Shown here: positions 7,745 to 14,799 of the stretch, one piece after another
Position numbering within the stretch: position 1 is the first letter of the stretch
Layout: each line of letters begins with the position of its first letter
Assembly: GCA_900100475.1 (NCBI GenBank)
Contig: FMTU01000010.1
Span: 111,274 to 175,273, forward strand
Direction of reading: 5' to 3'
Origin: Sphingobium faniae
Lineage (GTDB): Bacteria; Pseudomonadota; Alphaproteobacteria; Sphingomonadales; Sphingomonadaceae
DNA: 64,000 nucleotides
Translations under genes and position numbers: made by a program
The notes under the pieces: generated by a model
What the model was told of the DNA's origin: nothing
What the model saw: the letters and a program-made list of their open reading frames with translations, nothing else
Database searches by the model: none

Positions 7745-8905
7745 ATGGCGATGGACCTGAGCAAAGTTGGCGAGCGGGACCGGCTCAAGGCGCAGCGCGA
7801 GCCGCACTGGCAGAGGCTTCGCGCCGGGTGCTTCCTTGGCTTCCGTCCCTCCAAGCGCGGCGGCAAGGGAACGTGGATCGCCCGCGCCTATGACGAGGAT
7901 GCCGGGAAATATCGCGTGAAGTCCCTAGGCGACTTCGGAACGCTGCCGGGCAACGAAATGTTCGCAGCCGCCAAGAAGGAGGCCGAGAAGCTGGCCGAAC
8001 TGGTGGAAGCGGGCGGGCAGGTGCGCGCCAAGATCGAAACCGTTGCCGATGCCTGCAAGGAATACGCAAAGACGCGCCCTGAGGCCGGGCACCGCTTCCG
8101 GCGCTATGTCTATGACGATGCCATTGCCAAGGTGAAGCTCGACAAGCTGCGCCGTCGCCACGTCAAGGAATGGCGCGACCGGTTGGAGGCGCAACCGGCC
8201 CTTGTAAGCCGCCGCAAGAAAGGCGAGCCGATCCACCGGGAGCGCGCCGCTTCGACCGTCAACCGCGACATGGCGGTTTTCAGGGCGGCGCTGGCCAAGG
8301 TGCTTTCGCCCGGCGCTCCGAATAGCGAGGCGGCATGGCAGGAAGCCTTGAAGGCCGCTCCGAATGCCAACGGGCGGCGCACCCTCTACCTTGATCGCAG
8401 CCAGCGCCGGAAGCTGCTCGACAAGACGGACGCCGAAGCCGCGCCGTTCGTTCGGGCGCTTTGCCTGTTGCCATTGCGTCCCGGCGCGCTGGCCGCGCTC
8501 ACGGCTGGCGACTTCGACAAGCGCACGGCGGAATTGACCATCGGCAAGGACAAGACGGGCAAGCCCCGGCGAATCCAGTTGCCGCAAGAGGCGGCGAAGC
8601 TGCTGGCCGCTCAGGCGAAGAACAAGCTGCCGGGCGCGGCACTGCTCATGCGCGCCAACGGCAAGGCATGGAACAAGAATAGCTGGAAACTTCCCATTGC
8701 CGCCGCCGTCGCCGCTGCCGAGCTGCCGGGCGATGCAACGGCATACACCTTGCGCCACAGCACGATCACCGACCTTGTGAGCGCCGGGCTTCCGCTGCTC
8801 ACCATCGCGCAAATTTCAGGCACCAGCGCCGAAATGATCGAGCGCCACTATGGGCATCTTGCCAGCGATGCAGCCGTTAAGGCGCTTGGGGAGCTGGCGC
8901 TATGA
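7745..8905 (+). CDS. int: Tyrosine-recombinase integrase of element A
   Basis: 386 residues. The N-terminal half contains an AP2-like/SAM-like DNA-binding region; the C-terminal half has the catalytic set: Arg in LLPLRPGALAAL, Lys in the TIGKDKTGKPRRIQLP hairpin, LRHS (H-x-x-R box, with YTLRHSTITDL) and the tyrosine in MIERHYGHL. It is adjacent to the tRNA-Arg core and transcribed away from it, the usual place of a tRNA-targeting integrase. Its divergence from the second integrase at 13162 suggests two different elements using the same target. The stop overlaps the next gene's start (ATGA). Confidence 0.9.
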   Translation: MAMDLSKVGERDRLKAQREPHWQRLRAGCFLGFRPSKRGGKGTWIARAYDEDAGKYRVKSLGDFGTLPGNEMFAAAKKEAEKLAELVEAGGQVRAKIETVADACKEYAKTRPEAGHRFRRYVYDDAIAKVKLDKLRRRHVKEWRDRLEAQPALVSRRKKGEPIHRERAASTVNRDMAVFRAALAKVLSPGAPNSEAAWQEALKAAPNANGRRTLYLDRSQRRKLLDKTDAEAAPFVRALCLLPLRPGALAALTAGDFDKRTAELTIGKDKTGKPRRIQLPQEAAKLLAAQAKNKLPGAALLMRANGKAWNKNSWKLPIAAAVAAAELPGDATAYTLRHSTITDLVSAGLPLLTIAQISGTSAEMIERHYGHLASDAAVKALGELAL

Positions 8906-9243
8906 ACTATTACGACACTTGGGAACGGCGCGCGCGGGACGCTGCCAAGCCTCATATGGCCAGAGTGGTCAAAGCGCGGCGCTCACTGTCCGGGCTGGAT
9001 CGGGACGCGCTGGAGGCCGTTGCAGAGGCGGCTATCGCCATGCTCGACGAAATGTCCGACCCGGACGAGGATTGTTGCCCCGCCGGGGATGATGGCTGCG
9101 GCGCATTTTGGGGCGGCGAGCATTACGGCAAGCATTGGGGCAGCCAATGGGAAGGCGAGGCCGACACTGCCCCTGTCCCCGACTACGGCGACGATCAACG
9201 CGAGATATTGGGCCGCTTCGGAGTGGCGTTCCGTGTGGACTGA
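8902..9243 (+). CDS. Hypothetical small acidic protein
   Basis: 113 residues, not recognised. Helical N-terminus with basic residues, then an acidic Cys-containing stretch (DPDEDCCPAGDDGCGAFWGG) and Trp/His-rich centre. The three cysteines plus histidines might bind metal, but there is no classical zinc-finger spacing. The start overlaps the integrase stop (ATGA) and the end overlaps the next gene, so it is part of a tightly packed operon running with the integrase. Confidence 0.6.
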   Translation: MNYYDTWERRARDAAKPHMARVVKARRSLSGLDRDALEAVAEAAIAMLDEMSDPDEDCCPAGDDGCGAFWGGEHYGKHWGSQWEGEADTAPVPDYGDDQREILGRFGVAFRVD

Positions 9244-9559
9244 CAGCGCCGACGAACCCGCTGCCGTGCTGCCCTTCGCGCTCAAGGACCGCTGGATTGT
9301 CACGGTCGAGAGCGAGCGGCATTTCGTGAAGGTGCGCCATCGCACCCGCTGGTATGCCGTGGCGCGGCGCATAGGCCATGAGGATCGCCGCCACTGGTGC
9401 GCCAGCCGCGCAGACGCGCTTGTCATTGCCGGTTGGCAGCGGGAAGCGTTCGAGCGCATGGCCGAGCTAGAGCGATTTGAGGCCCTGTATAACCGACTGA
9501 CAGTGACGCAGCGGGCGCGATTTGACGCGTATCTGGAAGCCCTGCGGGGGCAGGAATGA
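9233..9559 (+). CDS. Hypothetical small protein
   Basis: About 108 residues if started at the GTG at 9233, which overlaps the previous stop by 11 bp; no ATG exists early in this frame, so the start is uncertain. The product is rich in Arg, Trp and Glu (WIVTVESERHFVKVRHRTRW, MAELERFEALYNRLTVTQRA) with a helical C-terminus. Not recognised. Its stop overlaps the next ATG (ATGA), supporting translation as part of the operon. Confidence 0.5.
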   Translation: MWTDSADEPAAVLPFALKDRWIVTVESERHFVKVRHRTRWYAVARRIGHEDRRHWCASRADALVIAGWQREAFERMAELERFEALYNRLTVTQRARFDAYLEALRGQE

Positions 9560-10035
9560 CGCACCACGGCGGCGCTCGCCGTGGCGCTGGCCGCCCTCGC
9601 AAGTGGCGCTTCGCCGACGTTCTGACGGTCGGCCAGGCATGTGAAGTCGCTTGGCGCGATGCCAAGGCGAAGGCGTTTGAAGCAGAGAAAGTTAGGCTCT
9701 TCAGGACGGAAAGCGACATTCAATCCTTATGGGATGCCGCACAGCGCGTTCCGGTGGGCAAACGTCGGCAATGGTATGACGGCGACGAAGGCGAAACGCA
9801 CCGCGCCGATATTGAGACCGAACTTCACGCTCTGAACGGAACACCGGACAATCCCGATCCGCCACCACGCATCACCCGCATCATGGCAAAACCGCCAAGG
9901 GGAACGAGAAAGCAGATCATTGCAGAGATTGCCGAGCAATTCAGCTTGCCCGAATCAGCGGTAGATAATCTTTGGCAGGCTTATCGCCGTTTTGAACGCG
10001 AACTTCTGGAACCTGAGGATTTTGCCGAAACTTGA
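9556..10035 (+). CDS. Phage-like small protein with GGARRGAGRPR start
   Basis: 159 residues. It opens with HHGGARRGAGRPRKW, a basic tag (consensus GGARPGAGRP) often seen at the start of phage terminase small subunits and similar HTH proteins. The C-terminal third (TRKQIIAEIAEQFSLPESAVDNLWQAYRRF) looks like a helix-turn-helix. A DNA-binding role, possibly terminase-small-subunit-like, is an inference. It is the last gene of the overlapping integrase operon; about 90 bp follow before the next start. Confidence 0.55.
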   Translation: MTHHGGARRGAGRPRKWRFADVLTVGQACEVAWRDAKAKAFEAEKVRLFRTESDIQSLWDAAQRVPVGKRRQWYDGDEGETHRADIETELHALNGTPDNPDPPPRITRIMAKPPRGTRKQIIAEIAEQFSLPESAVDNLWQAYRRFERELLEPEDFAET

Positions 10036-10124
10036 AATTTAGGCACTTCGACAAGCGGCCAATCGGACAAGCCTAAATCCCTGTGCGTCCGCACTTATCG
10101 CGGGCAGCAGCACAGGACTTCACC

Positions 10125-10325
10125 ATGACATCACAAACAATCAAGCCATCGCACCTGCCGATTCCCGGCGCAGTTGCTTATACCGGATCGTCGCGCTCCG
10201 CGCTCTATGAGGCGCTGAAGCTCGGGAAGATTGAGGCCCGGAAATGCGGGCGGCGCACACTCGTTTCCGTGGCGTCACTCGACGAATATCTGGCCAGCCT
10301 CCCGACCTTTCAGGCGGGAGCATGA
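10125..10325 (+). CDS. AlpA/excisionase-type helix-turn-helix protein
   Basis: 66 residues. The pattern IPGAVAYTGSSRSALYEALKLGKIEARKCGRRTLVSVASLDEYLASLP is the MerR-like winged HTH of AlpA and recombination directionality factors: a helix-turn-helix, the wing residues GRR-T-LV and a final S-L-D-E-Y helix. The internal ATG at 10125 is used because the longer reading frame from 10083 lacks a ribosome site. It probably controls excision of element A or its own operon. Confidence 0.75.
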   Translation: MTSQTIKPSHLPIPGAVAYTGSSRSALYEALKLGKIEARKCGRRTLVSVASLDEYLASLPTFQAGA

Positions 10326-10328
10326 GCC

Positions 10329-10520
10329 ATGCCCAACCCACAAATGCAAAACCCGGGGCTGGCACCCCGGGCTTCGCGCAATCAACTTGGCGGCTGGTTG
10401 CATTCCCCCTCTATCGCATCGGACTGGCGGGCGCAAATGCTTGCAGCCCGTTTCTGCCTGTCGCCTTGGATGGCGCGGGATATGGCGCGGCTCTGCTTTG
10501 GGGAGGGCTGCAATGACTGA
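10329..10520 (+). CDS. Hypothetical small protein
   Basis: 63 residues beginning 4 bp after the excisionase-like gene. Basic, with several Trp and Met residues (SIASDWRAQMLAARFCLSPW, MARDMARLCFGEG). The middle resembles short phage or island proteins that follow an AlpA gene. Not recognised; real coding is suggested by tight spacing and the overlap with the next ATG, not by family evidence. Confidence 0.45.
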   Translation: MPNPQMQNPGLAPRASRNQLGGWLHSPSIASDWRAQMLAARFCLSPWMARDMARLCFGEGCND

Positions 10521-10716
10521 GCGGCCCTTTCCCGATCACCGGGCAGCGGCGCTTGCCCTGCTTAACGGCACAAGCCGCCTGAGCCGGAAGGCCGGGCAAT
10601 TCCTTGGCCAGCTTGCCGTCGCTTCCACGCCCATGAGCGAAGCGCAGGCCAGTTGGCTGGCGAAGCTGCTGGACCGCGCGGGCTTGCCGCCGATGGCAGA
10701 GGGAGGCGCGAAATGA
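10513..10716 (+). CDS. Hypothetical small protein
   Basis: 67 residues, start ATG overlapping the previous gene by 8 bp and end overlapping the next start (ATGA). Two amphipathic helices (DHRAAALALLNGTSRLSRKAG and EAQASWLAKLLDRAGLPP). Similar short proteins occur next to replication genes of phages and islands, but no function can be assigned. Confidence 0.5.
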   Translation: MTERPFPDHRAAALALLNGTSRLSRKAGQFLGQLAVASTPMSEAQASWLAKLLDRAGLPPMAEGGAK

Positions 10717-11003
10717 GTGCCTATCCCGATGCACCGGGGCACCGGAACGTGGAAACCTCGATTGCCGCTGCCGACGACATAGCGCCCAAGTTGGGGCGGC
10801 TCCAGCGAATGGCAGAGGGCGCAATCCGCGATGCTGGCGCGCATGGCCTTACCGCCGATGAACTGGCGGGACGGCTCGATATGGACCGCTGGTCGATCCA
10901 GCCGCGCACCAGCGAATTGAGGCGCAAGGGGCTTATCCGTGACAGCGGGCAGCGCAGGCCGAATAGCACCGGCAAGCTGGCCATTGTCTGGATCGCCGCA
11001 TGA
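10713..11003 (+). CDS. Winged-helix DNA-binding protein
   Basis: 96 residues. The C-terminal two thirds form a winged helix: AIRDAGAHGLTADELAGRL, then RWSIQPRTSELRRKGLIRDS and a wing with NSTGKLAIVW. The RTSELRRKGLI block is typical of small phage and plasmid helix-turn-helix proteins that bind near replication origins. Starts and ends in ATGA overlaps with its neighbours, directly upstream of the HUH-type protein, so it may be a partner in replication or its control. Confidence 0.6.
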   Translation: MSAYPDAPGHRNVETSIAAADDIAPKLGRLQRMAEGAIRDAGAHGLTADELAGRLDMDRWSIQPRTSELRRKGLIRDSGQRRPNSTGKLAIVWIAA

Positions 11004-11815
11004 TCGCTGCCGTCATGCCCAAGTCGCTCGATAGCGCCCGGCATGGCGGCGCTTTGAAACTTCACCGGGATCGCGGTTTCGGTGAAGTTTCAATTTCGCC
11101 GCACCAGCCGCAATCGCCCGCAAATCCGCCGATTGTCGGAACTGGCACGGGGCTTGCGATTAATTACCTTATCTCAGGTGTGGCAGCCCTTTCCGCTGGA
11201 GGCACTGGCAGGGGCGGCGCACGCAACCGCGCCGACCGGGAGAGCCATGCCCTGACAGTAGCTCAAATTGGCAATCTCAAGGCCGCTGAGCGCCATGCCG
11301 AAAAAATTGGGCTGCCGTTCACCCGCATGATCTCGATTCACTGGCAGGCGGCTGGAGTGCCCATGGCTGGCATGGCAAAGGCGACCGGGCGATTTACCGA
11401 TCTCATGGCGAAGGCTCTGGCCCGGCATGGCAGCGGGACGGCATGGCTCTGGACGCATGAGAGCGGCAACGGAAAAGGCGGGCACTGCCACTTGCTCGCG
11501 CATGTGCCTGCCGATCTCGTTCCCGTTGTTACGGCGCTGCAACGGGGCTGGCTGCGCCGGATCACACTGCGCAGTTATCGCGCGCGCGTGATCCACAGCA
11601 AACCGATAGGCGGACGGCTGGGGCTGGAGGCAGGCAATCCCGATCTCCACGCCGTCAATCTGGAGGCCGCGCTTGCCTATGTCCTGAAAGGGGCAGGCCC
11701 TGAGGCCGCGTCACAATTCGCCCTGGAGCGGCTGGAGCCGGGCGGGCGCGTGATCGGCAAGCGTTGCGGCACCTCTCAAAACATCGGCGCGAAGGCGCGC
11801 AAGACAAAGGACTGA
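11000..11815 (+). CDS. HUH-type replication/mobilisation protein (candidate)
   Basis: 271 residues. The centre carries WLWTHESGNGKGGHCHLLAH, in which H-C-H is an HUH-like metal motif in the expected strand after an aromatic-rich strand (TRMISIHW). Downstream, ALAYVLKGAGPEA (Y-V-x-K) resembles the catalytic tyrosine helix of rolling-circle Rep proteins (motif YxxK). This is the same order as motifs 2 and 3 of rolling-circle initiators. The first 60 residues are poorly conserved in appearance and the true start may be further in. It probably nicks DNA to replicate or mobilise element A; assignment is motif-based. Confidence 0.6.
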   Translation: MIAAVMPKSLDSARHGGALKLHRDRGFGEVSISPHQPQSPANPPIVGTGTGLAINYLISGVAALSAGGTGRGGARNRADRESHALTVAQIGNLKAAERHAEKIGLPFTRMISIHWQAAGVPMAGMAKATGRFTDLMAKALARHGSGTAWLWTHESGNGKGGHCHLLAHVPADLVPVVTALQRGWLRRITLRSYRARVIHSKPIGGRLGLEAGNPDLHAVNLEAALAYVLKGAGPEAASQFALERLEPGGRVIGKRCGTSQNIGAKARKTKD

Positions 11816-11817
11816 CA

Positions 11818-12507
11818 ATGGCCAATCGCAAGAAACCGGACGGCGGCATGAATACTAACAATGCCCTGACTGTCGAGCAAACCACGGAAGAAACCGGCGC
11901 TCAGGCGATGGCCCGCAAATTGCTCCAGCCGACCTTGAAAAACGCGGCGGCTGCATCGGCATTCACCGGCAAGATGATGGGGAGCGACTTGGAATTGCCG
12001 GGTATCGGTGACTACGCCGATCACGTTCATATTGCGGCCCGCGATGCAGCGGCGGGCGATCTCGCTATGGCCAGCAAGATTCTGGCGGCTCAGGCAATCA
12101 CCCTCGATAGCATGTTTGCCGAGCTGGCGCGGCGAGCGGCGAACAATATGGGCGAATACATCAACACCGCCGAACGCTATGGGCGGCTGGCGCTCAAGGC
12201 TCAAAGCAACTGCCGGGCAACTCTGGAGGCGCTGGCCAAGCTGCACCAGCCGCGCGAGCAAACCGTGCGCCATGTGCATGTGAACGAGGGCGGGCAGGCC
12301 GTCATTGCCGATCAATTCCACCACCACGCCGGGGGGCACCGAAATGCAGAATCCGCCGAACAACCCCATGCAGCCGGAACCGGCGCGGCTGGCAGCGGCC
12401 CCGAGATGCTTGGCCACGACGCGGAAGGGAACGGTTTGCCAATCCCCGGCGATCAAGGGGGCGAAGCGATGCCGGATGCACGGCGGCAAGGGCAGCGGCG
12501 CACCTGA
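11818..12507 (+). CDS. Phage-type conserved protein with HVHVNEGGQA motif
   Basis: 229 residues. A helical core (MASKILAAQAITLDSMFAEL, ARRAANNMGEYINTAERYGR, KAQSNCRATLEALAKLHQP) is followed by VRHVHVNEGGQAVIADQFHH and a low-complexity tail. I recognise this architecture from proteins of unknown function in alphaproteobacterial prophages and islands, always followed by a gene encoding RMHGGKGSGAP. The ATG at 11818 is preferred over a longer frame from 11764 because that would overlap the HUH gene. Its last 164 bp are overlapped by the next gene in another frame. Confidence 0.65.
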   Translation: MANRKKPDGGMNTNNALTVEQTTEETGAQAMARKLLQPTLKNAAAASAFTGKMMGSDLELPGIGDYADHVHIAARDAAAGDLAMASKILAAQAITLDSMFAELARRAANNMGEYINTAERYGRLALKAQSNCRATLEALAKLHQPREQTVRHVHVNEGGQAVIADQFHHHAGGHRNAESAEQPHAAGTGAAGSGPEMLGHDAEGNGLPIPGDQGGEAMPDARRQGQRRT

Positions 12508-12598
12508 GGGCAACCGCAATGCATGGAAGCACGGGGGGCGCTCTGCCGACACAATGGCAGTCGCTCGATACATGAGGGGGATGGCGCGGCAGGTGTAG
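12344..12598 (+). CDS. Phage-type RMHGGKGSGAP protein, overlapping the previous gene
   Basis: 84 residues read in a different frame from the tail of the preceding gene. The Cys/Arg-rich sequence PRCLATTRKGTVCQSPAIKG, then RCRMHGGKGSGAPEGNRNAW and KHG, is a well-known phage/island motif (two Cys, Arg-Met-His-Gly-Gly, then GAPxGNxNAxKHG). The GAPxGNxNAxKHG part is also found at the front of terminase small subunits. The cysteines and histidine could bind zinc. It overlaps its neighbour by 164 bp, an arrangement that recurs for this gene pair. Confidence 0.7.
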   Translation: MQNPPNNPMQPEPARLAAAPRCLATTRKGTVCQSPAIKGAKRCRMHGGKGSGAPEGNRNAWKHGGRSADTMAVARYMRGMARQV

Positions 12599-12942
12599 GG
12601 CTATGACGCGAAGCTGACTGGCACGAAGCGCGCCGTTTCCGGGTATTTCGGTCAAATCAACGTCGCCCGTCACTTTTGACGGGGAAGCTGCCATTGCCGC
12701 TCAGCCCCGGCCTTCCGCCAATTCCAACCGCGATTTGCCGCGTTCGGTGTGTATCGAACTGCACCCGCACCAGCCGGGCGAATTGCCCGAATTGGCCGCG
12801 ACGGTCTGCCTTCCGTTCCGGCAGGATCGAGCGCGCGGCGCATCCATGATGCAGCCCGATCCAAGGGGGCATTTCACCCCTGTTTTCCATACTCATTCCA
12901 TACGAATAAGATTGGGCGACGCTAAGTGCTTGAAAATATGGC
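12599..12942. other. Right-end intergenic region of element A
   Basis: About 340 bp without a supportable gene between the last phage-like gene and the second tRNA core. Reading frames here lack family features. It contains the right-hand TTCCATAC repeats (12885-12904). Confidence 0.5.
12885..12904. repeat. Direct repeats TTCCATAC / ATTCCATACG, right end of element A
   Basis: TTCCATAC at 12885 and ATTCCATACG at 12895, in the same orientation and spacing as the pair at 7703-7723. They sit 39 bp before the second tRNA core, while the left pair sits 99 bp after the first core. Candidate arm sites for the element A recombinase. Confidence 0.5.
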
Positions 12943-12983
12943 GCACCCGAGAGGATTCGAACCTCTGGCCTCTGCCTTCGGAG
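12943..12983 (-). other. Attachment-site core: 3' half of tRNA-Arg(CCG), copy 2
   Basis: Same 41 bp as 7564-7604 with a single difference (C instead of A in the variable region). Again no tRNA 5' half follows. It marks the junction between element A (left) and element B, whose integrase starts 179 bp further right. An intact tRNA would be expected only at the far right end of the tandem array, which is outside the window. Confidence 0.8.
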
Positions 12984-13059
12984 CTAGAAACGCAACGCTA
13001 CTCCATGCTGCGCCAGCCTTCGCCAAAGTCCGATAAGTCGTTGTGATTTATTGGTTTTA

Positions 13060-13088
13060 TTGACAAAGAGGGGTCGCCAAGCTACTCT
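13060..13088 (+). promoter_or_regulatory. Sigma-70 type promoter candidate for integrase B
   Basis: TTGACA, 17 bp, TACTCT, about 75 bp upstream of the integrase ATG. Between promoter and gene lies a tandem repeat GGTGAGTTTTT (13116 and 13127) that could be a protein-binding site or slippage-prone leader. Confidence 0.45.
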
Positions 13089-13161
13089 AATAGCCGCCAA
13101 CGTTTTCGATCTTCTGGTGAGTTTTTGGTGAGTTTTTTTGGACCCCTCTGGCGAGGTGAAC

Positions 13162-14511
13162 ATGCCGAAATTAACGAAAATCGTCGTCGACAGGGCGCTG
13201 CCGCGCGACAGCCAGTACACGCTCTGGTGCAGCGAGCTTAAAGGCTTCGGGGTCTTCGTGCTGCCGTCTGGCACTCGTACATACTTCGTGGACTACCGAA
13301 ACGCCAACAATGTTCGTCGGCGTATGAAGCTCGGTCGCCATGGTGTCATTACCGCTGAACAGGCCCGCACACTCGCCATCCAGGCATTAGCGGACGTCGC
13401 CAAGGGCAATGACCCTCTGGAGAACCGGAACAGCGCTCGCAAGGCGATCACGGTGAAGGAACTGTGCGAGCTTTATATCAAGGAACTCGATGAGGGCCGG
13501 ATTCTCGGCAAGGGCGGCCGACCGAAGAAGGCGACCACCAAGGTTACCGACCTTGGCCGCATCAATCGGCATATCATTCCGCTGATCGGCAGGACTCAGG
13601 TGACGCATCTGACCAAAGCCGATGTGACCGCCATGATGAAGGATATCATGGCGGGGAAGACGCGCCTTAGCGAAAAGACAGGCAATCTGCGTGGCAGGTC
13701 GGTCGTGCGCGGCGGCCATGGGGCGGCCAGCCGCACCGTTGGCTTGCTCGGCGGCATTCTCACCTATGCGCGCGACGAACTGGGGATTATCGAAATCAAT
13801 CCCGCCCATGGGGTGCGTAAACCCAAGGATGCCGTGAAAACTCGCCGCCTGAACGAAGGCGAGTATCGAGCGCTGGGCCGCATCCTGAACGAGGCGGCGT
13901 TAGACGATCGCTATACGCGGACCACGGAGATCGTCCGGTTGCTCGCCCTGACGGGTTGTCGGCGCAGTGAGATTATCGGGGTTCGCTGGACAGAGATCGA
14001 TACCGCCGGCAGCGCTTTCCGTCTGGACGACACCAAGGAGGGGCAGTCCGTCCGTCCGATCGGTCTCCCGGCATTGGAGTATTTTGATGATCGGCGCGCA
14101 GAGGGCGCCGAAGACGATAGCCTCTATGCCTTCCCAGGCCGGGACGACGAGAAGGCGTTCGGTAGCTTTCCGCGACATTGGGAGAAAATATTCCAAGGCA
14201 CGGAACTGGAGGGTGTCACGGCCCACGTCCTCCGGCACAGCTTCGCCAGCATGGCCAATGATCTTGGCTTCACCGAGATCACGATCGCCGCGCTCCTCGG
14301 TCACGCGTCCAACTCGATCACAAGCCGGTATGTGCATACGCTGGATGCGGCTCTTGTCATGGCGGCGGACACCGTGTCGGGTTACATTCAGGCGCTCCTC
14401 GAGGGTGCGGAATTGTCCCACACGCATTACGCGCTTGATCGCGGTTCCCGAAAGGCGGCGCTAGCCAGATTCCTCGCACCTCGCGATGATGCTGAACGCT
14501 TGGCGGCGTAA
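13162..14511 (+). CDS. int: Tyrosine-recombinase integrase of element B (ICE)
   Basis: 449 residues. The N-terminus has the DUF4102/Arm-binding fold of ICE and prophage integrases (YTLWCSELKGFGVFVLPSGT, RRRMKLGRHGVITAEQARTL). A SAM-like core-binding part follows, then the catalytic set: Arg in LALTGCRRSEIIGVRW, the LRHSF box, GHASNSITSRYVH with the nucleophilic Tyr. ATG at 13162 follows GAGGTGA; a longer frame from 13138 is not needed. It stands next to the second tRNA-Arg core and is the first gene of the large conjugative element. Integrases of this class are present in ICEMlSymR7A-like elements (IntS). Confidence 0.92.
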   Translation: MPKLTKIVVDRALPRDSQYTLWCSELKGFGVFVLPSGTRTYFVDYRNANNVRRRMKLGRHGVITAEQARTLAIQALADVAKGNDPLENRNSARKAITVKELCELYIKELDEGRILGKGGRPKKATTKVTDLGRINRHIIPLIGRTQVTHLTKADVTAMMKDIMAGKTRLSEKTGNLRGRSVVRGGHGAASRTVGLLGGILTYARDELGIIEINPAHGVRKPKDAVKTRRLNEGEYRALGRILNEAALDDRYTRTTEIVRLLALTGCRRSEIIGVRWTEIDTAGSAFRLDDTKEGQSVRPIGLPALEYFDDRRAEGAEDDSLYAFPGRDDEKAFGSFPRHWEKIFQGTELEGVTAHVLRHSFASMANDLGFTEITIAALLGHASNSITSRYVHTLDAALVMAADTVSGYIQALLEGAELSHTHYALDRGSRKAALARFLAPRDDAERLAA

Positions 14512-14591
14512 CTCCGTCCGTTCGCAATTTCCGGTTCCCCTGGCTCCCACTGGTAGCTGGGGGAACGTTGCCGCAGGATATGGATCGGATA

Positions 14592-14627
14592 GACAGTCCA
14601 TTTATCCGGACTTAGATTTGGACTGTC
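14592..14627. repeat. Inverted repeat downstream of integrase B
   Basis: Perfect 9-bp arms GACAGTCCA and TGGACTGTC separated by 18 bp that contain TCCGGA. It is 80 bp past the integrase stop. It could be a transcript hairpin, a protein-binding site or part of a transfer/recombination site; the sequence does not decide. Confidence 0.4.
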
Positions 14628-14665
14628 GTTCAGGAGGCCTCACGCCCACTCTGTCGACAAAAGAA

Positions 14666-14689
14666 AAGGCCCGCCTTACAGCGGGCCTT
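14666..14689 (-). terminator. Hairpin, terminator-like on the minus strand
   Basis: Perfect 9-bp stem AAGGCCCGC / GCGGGCCTT with a 6-base loop. On the minus strand the stem is followed by a T-rich run (TTCTTTTGTC), as in a Rho-independent terminator. No minus-strand gene ends here, so it may protect the integrase from read-through or be a relic. Confidence 0.5.
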
Positions 14690-14799
14690 AAATATCCTTA
14701 GACGATGAGGGGGGGCGTTAGCCCGCATTCTCAAAGCCGATGGACCTTATATAGGGGTAGTGACGCCACCGTCAATACCACGCTGGCAGGACACTAAAA

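Noticed and set aside
12657..12896. 79-codon minus-strand frame at the right end of element A
   Set aside because: No motif, opposite to all other genes of element A, overlaps the repeat sites.
12941..13016. Functional tRNA-Arg at the second core
   Set aside because: Same reason: sequence after 12983 does not form a tRNA 5' half.
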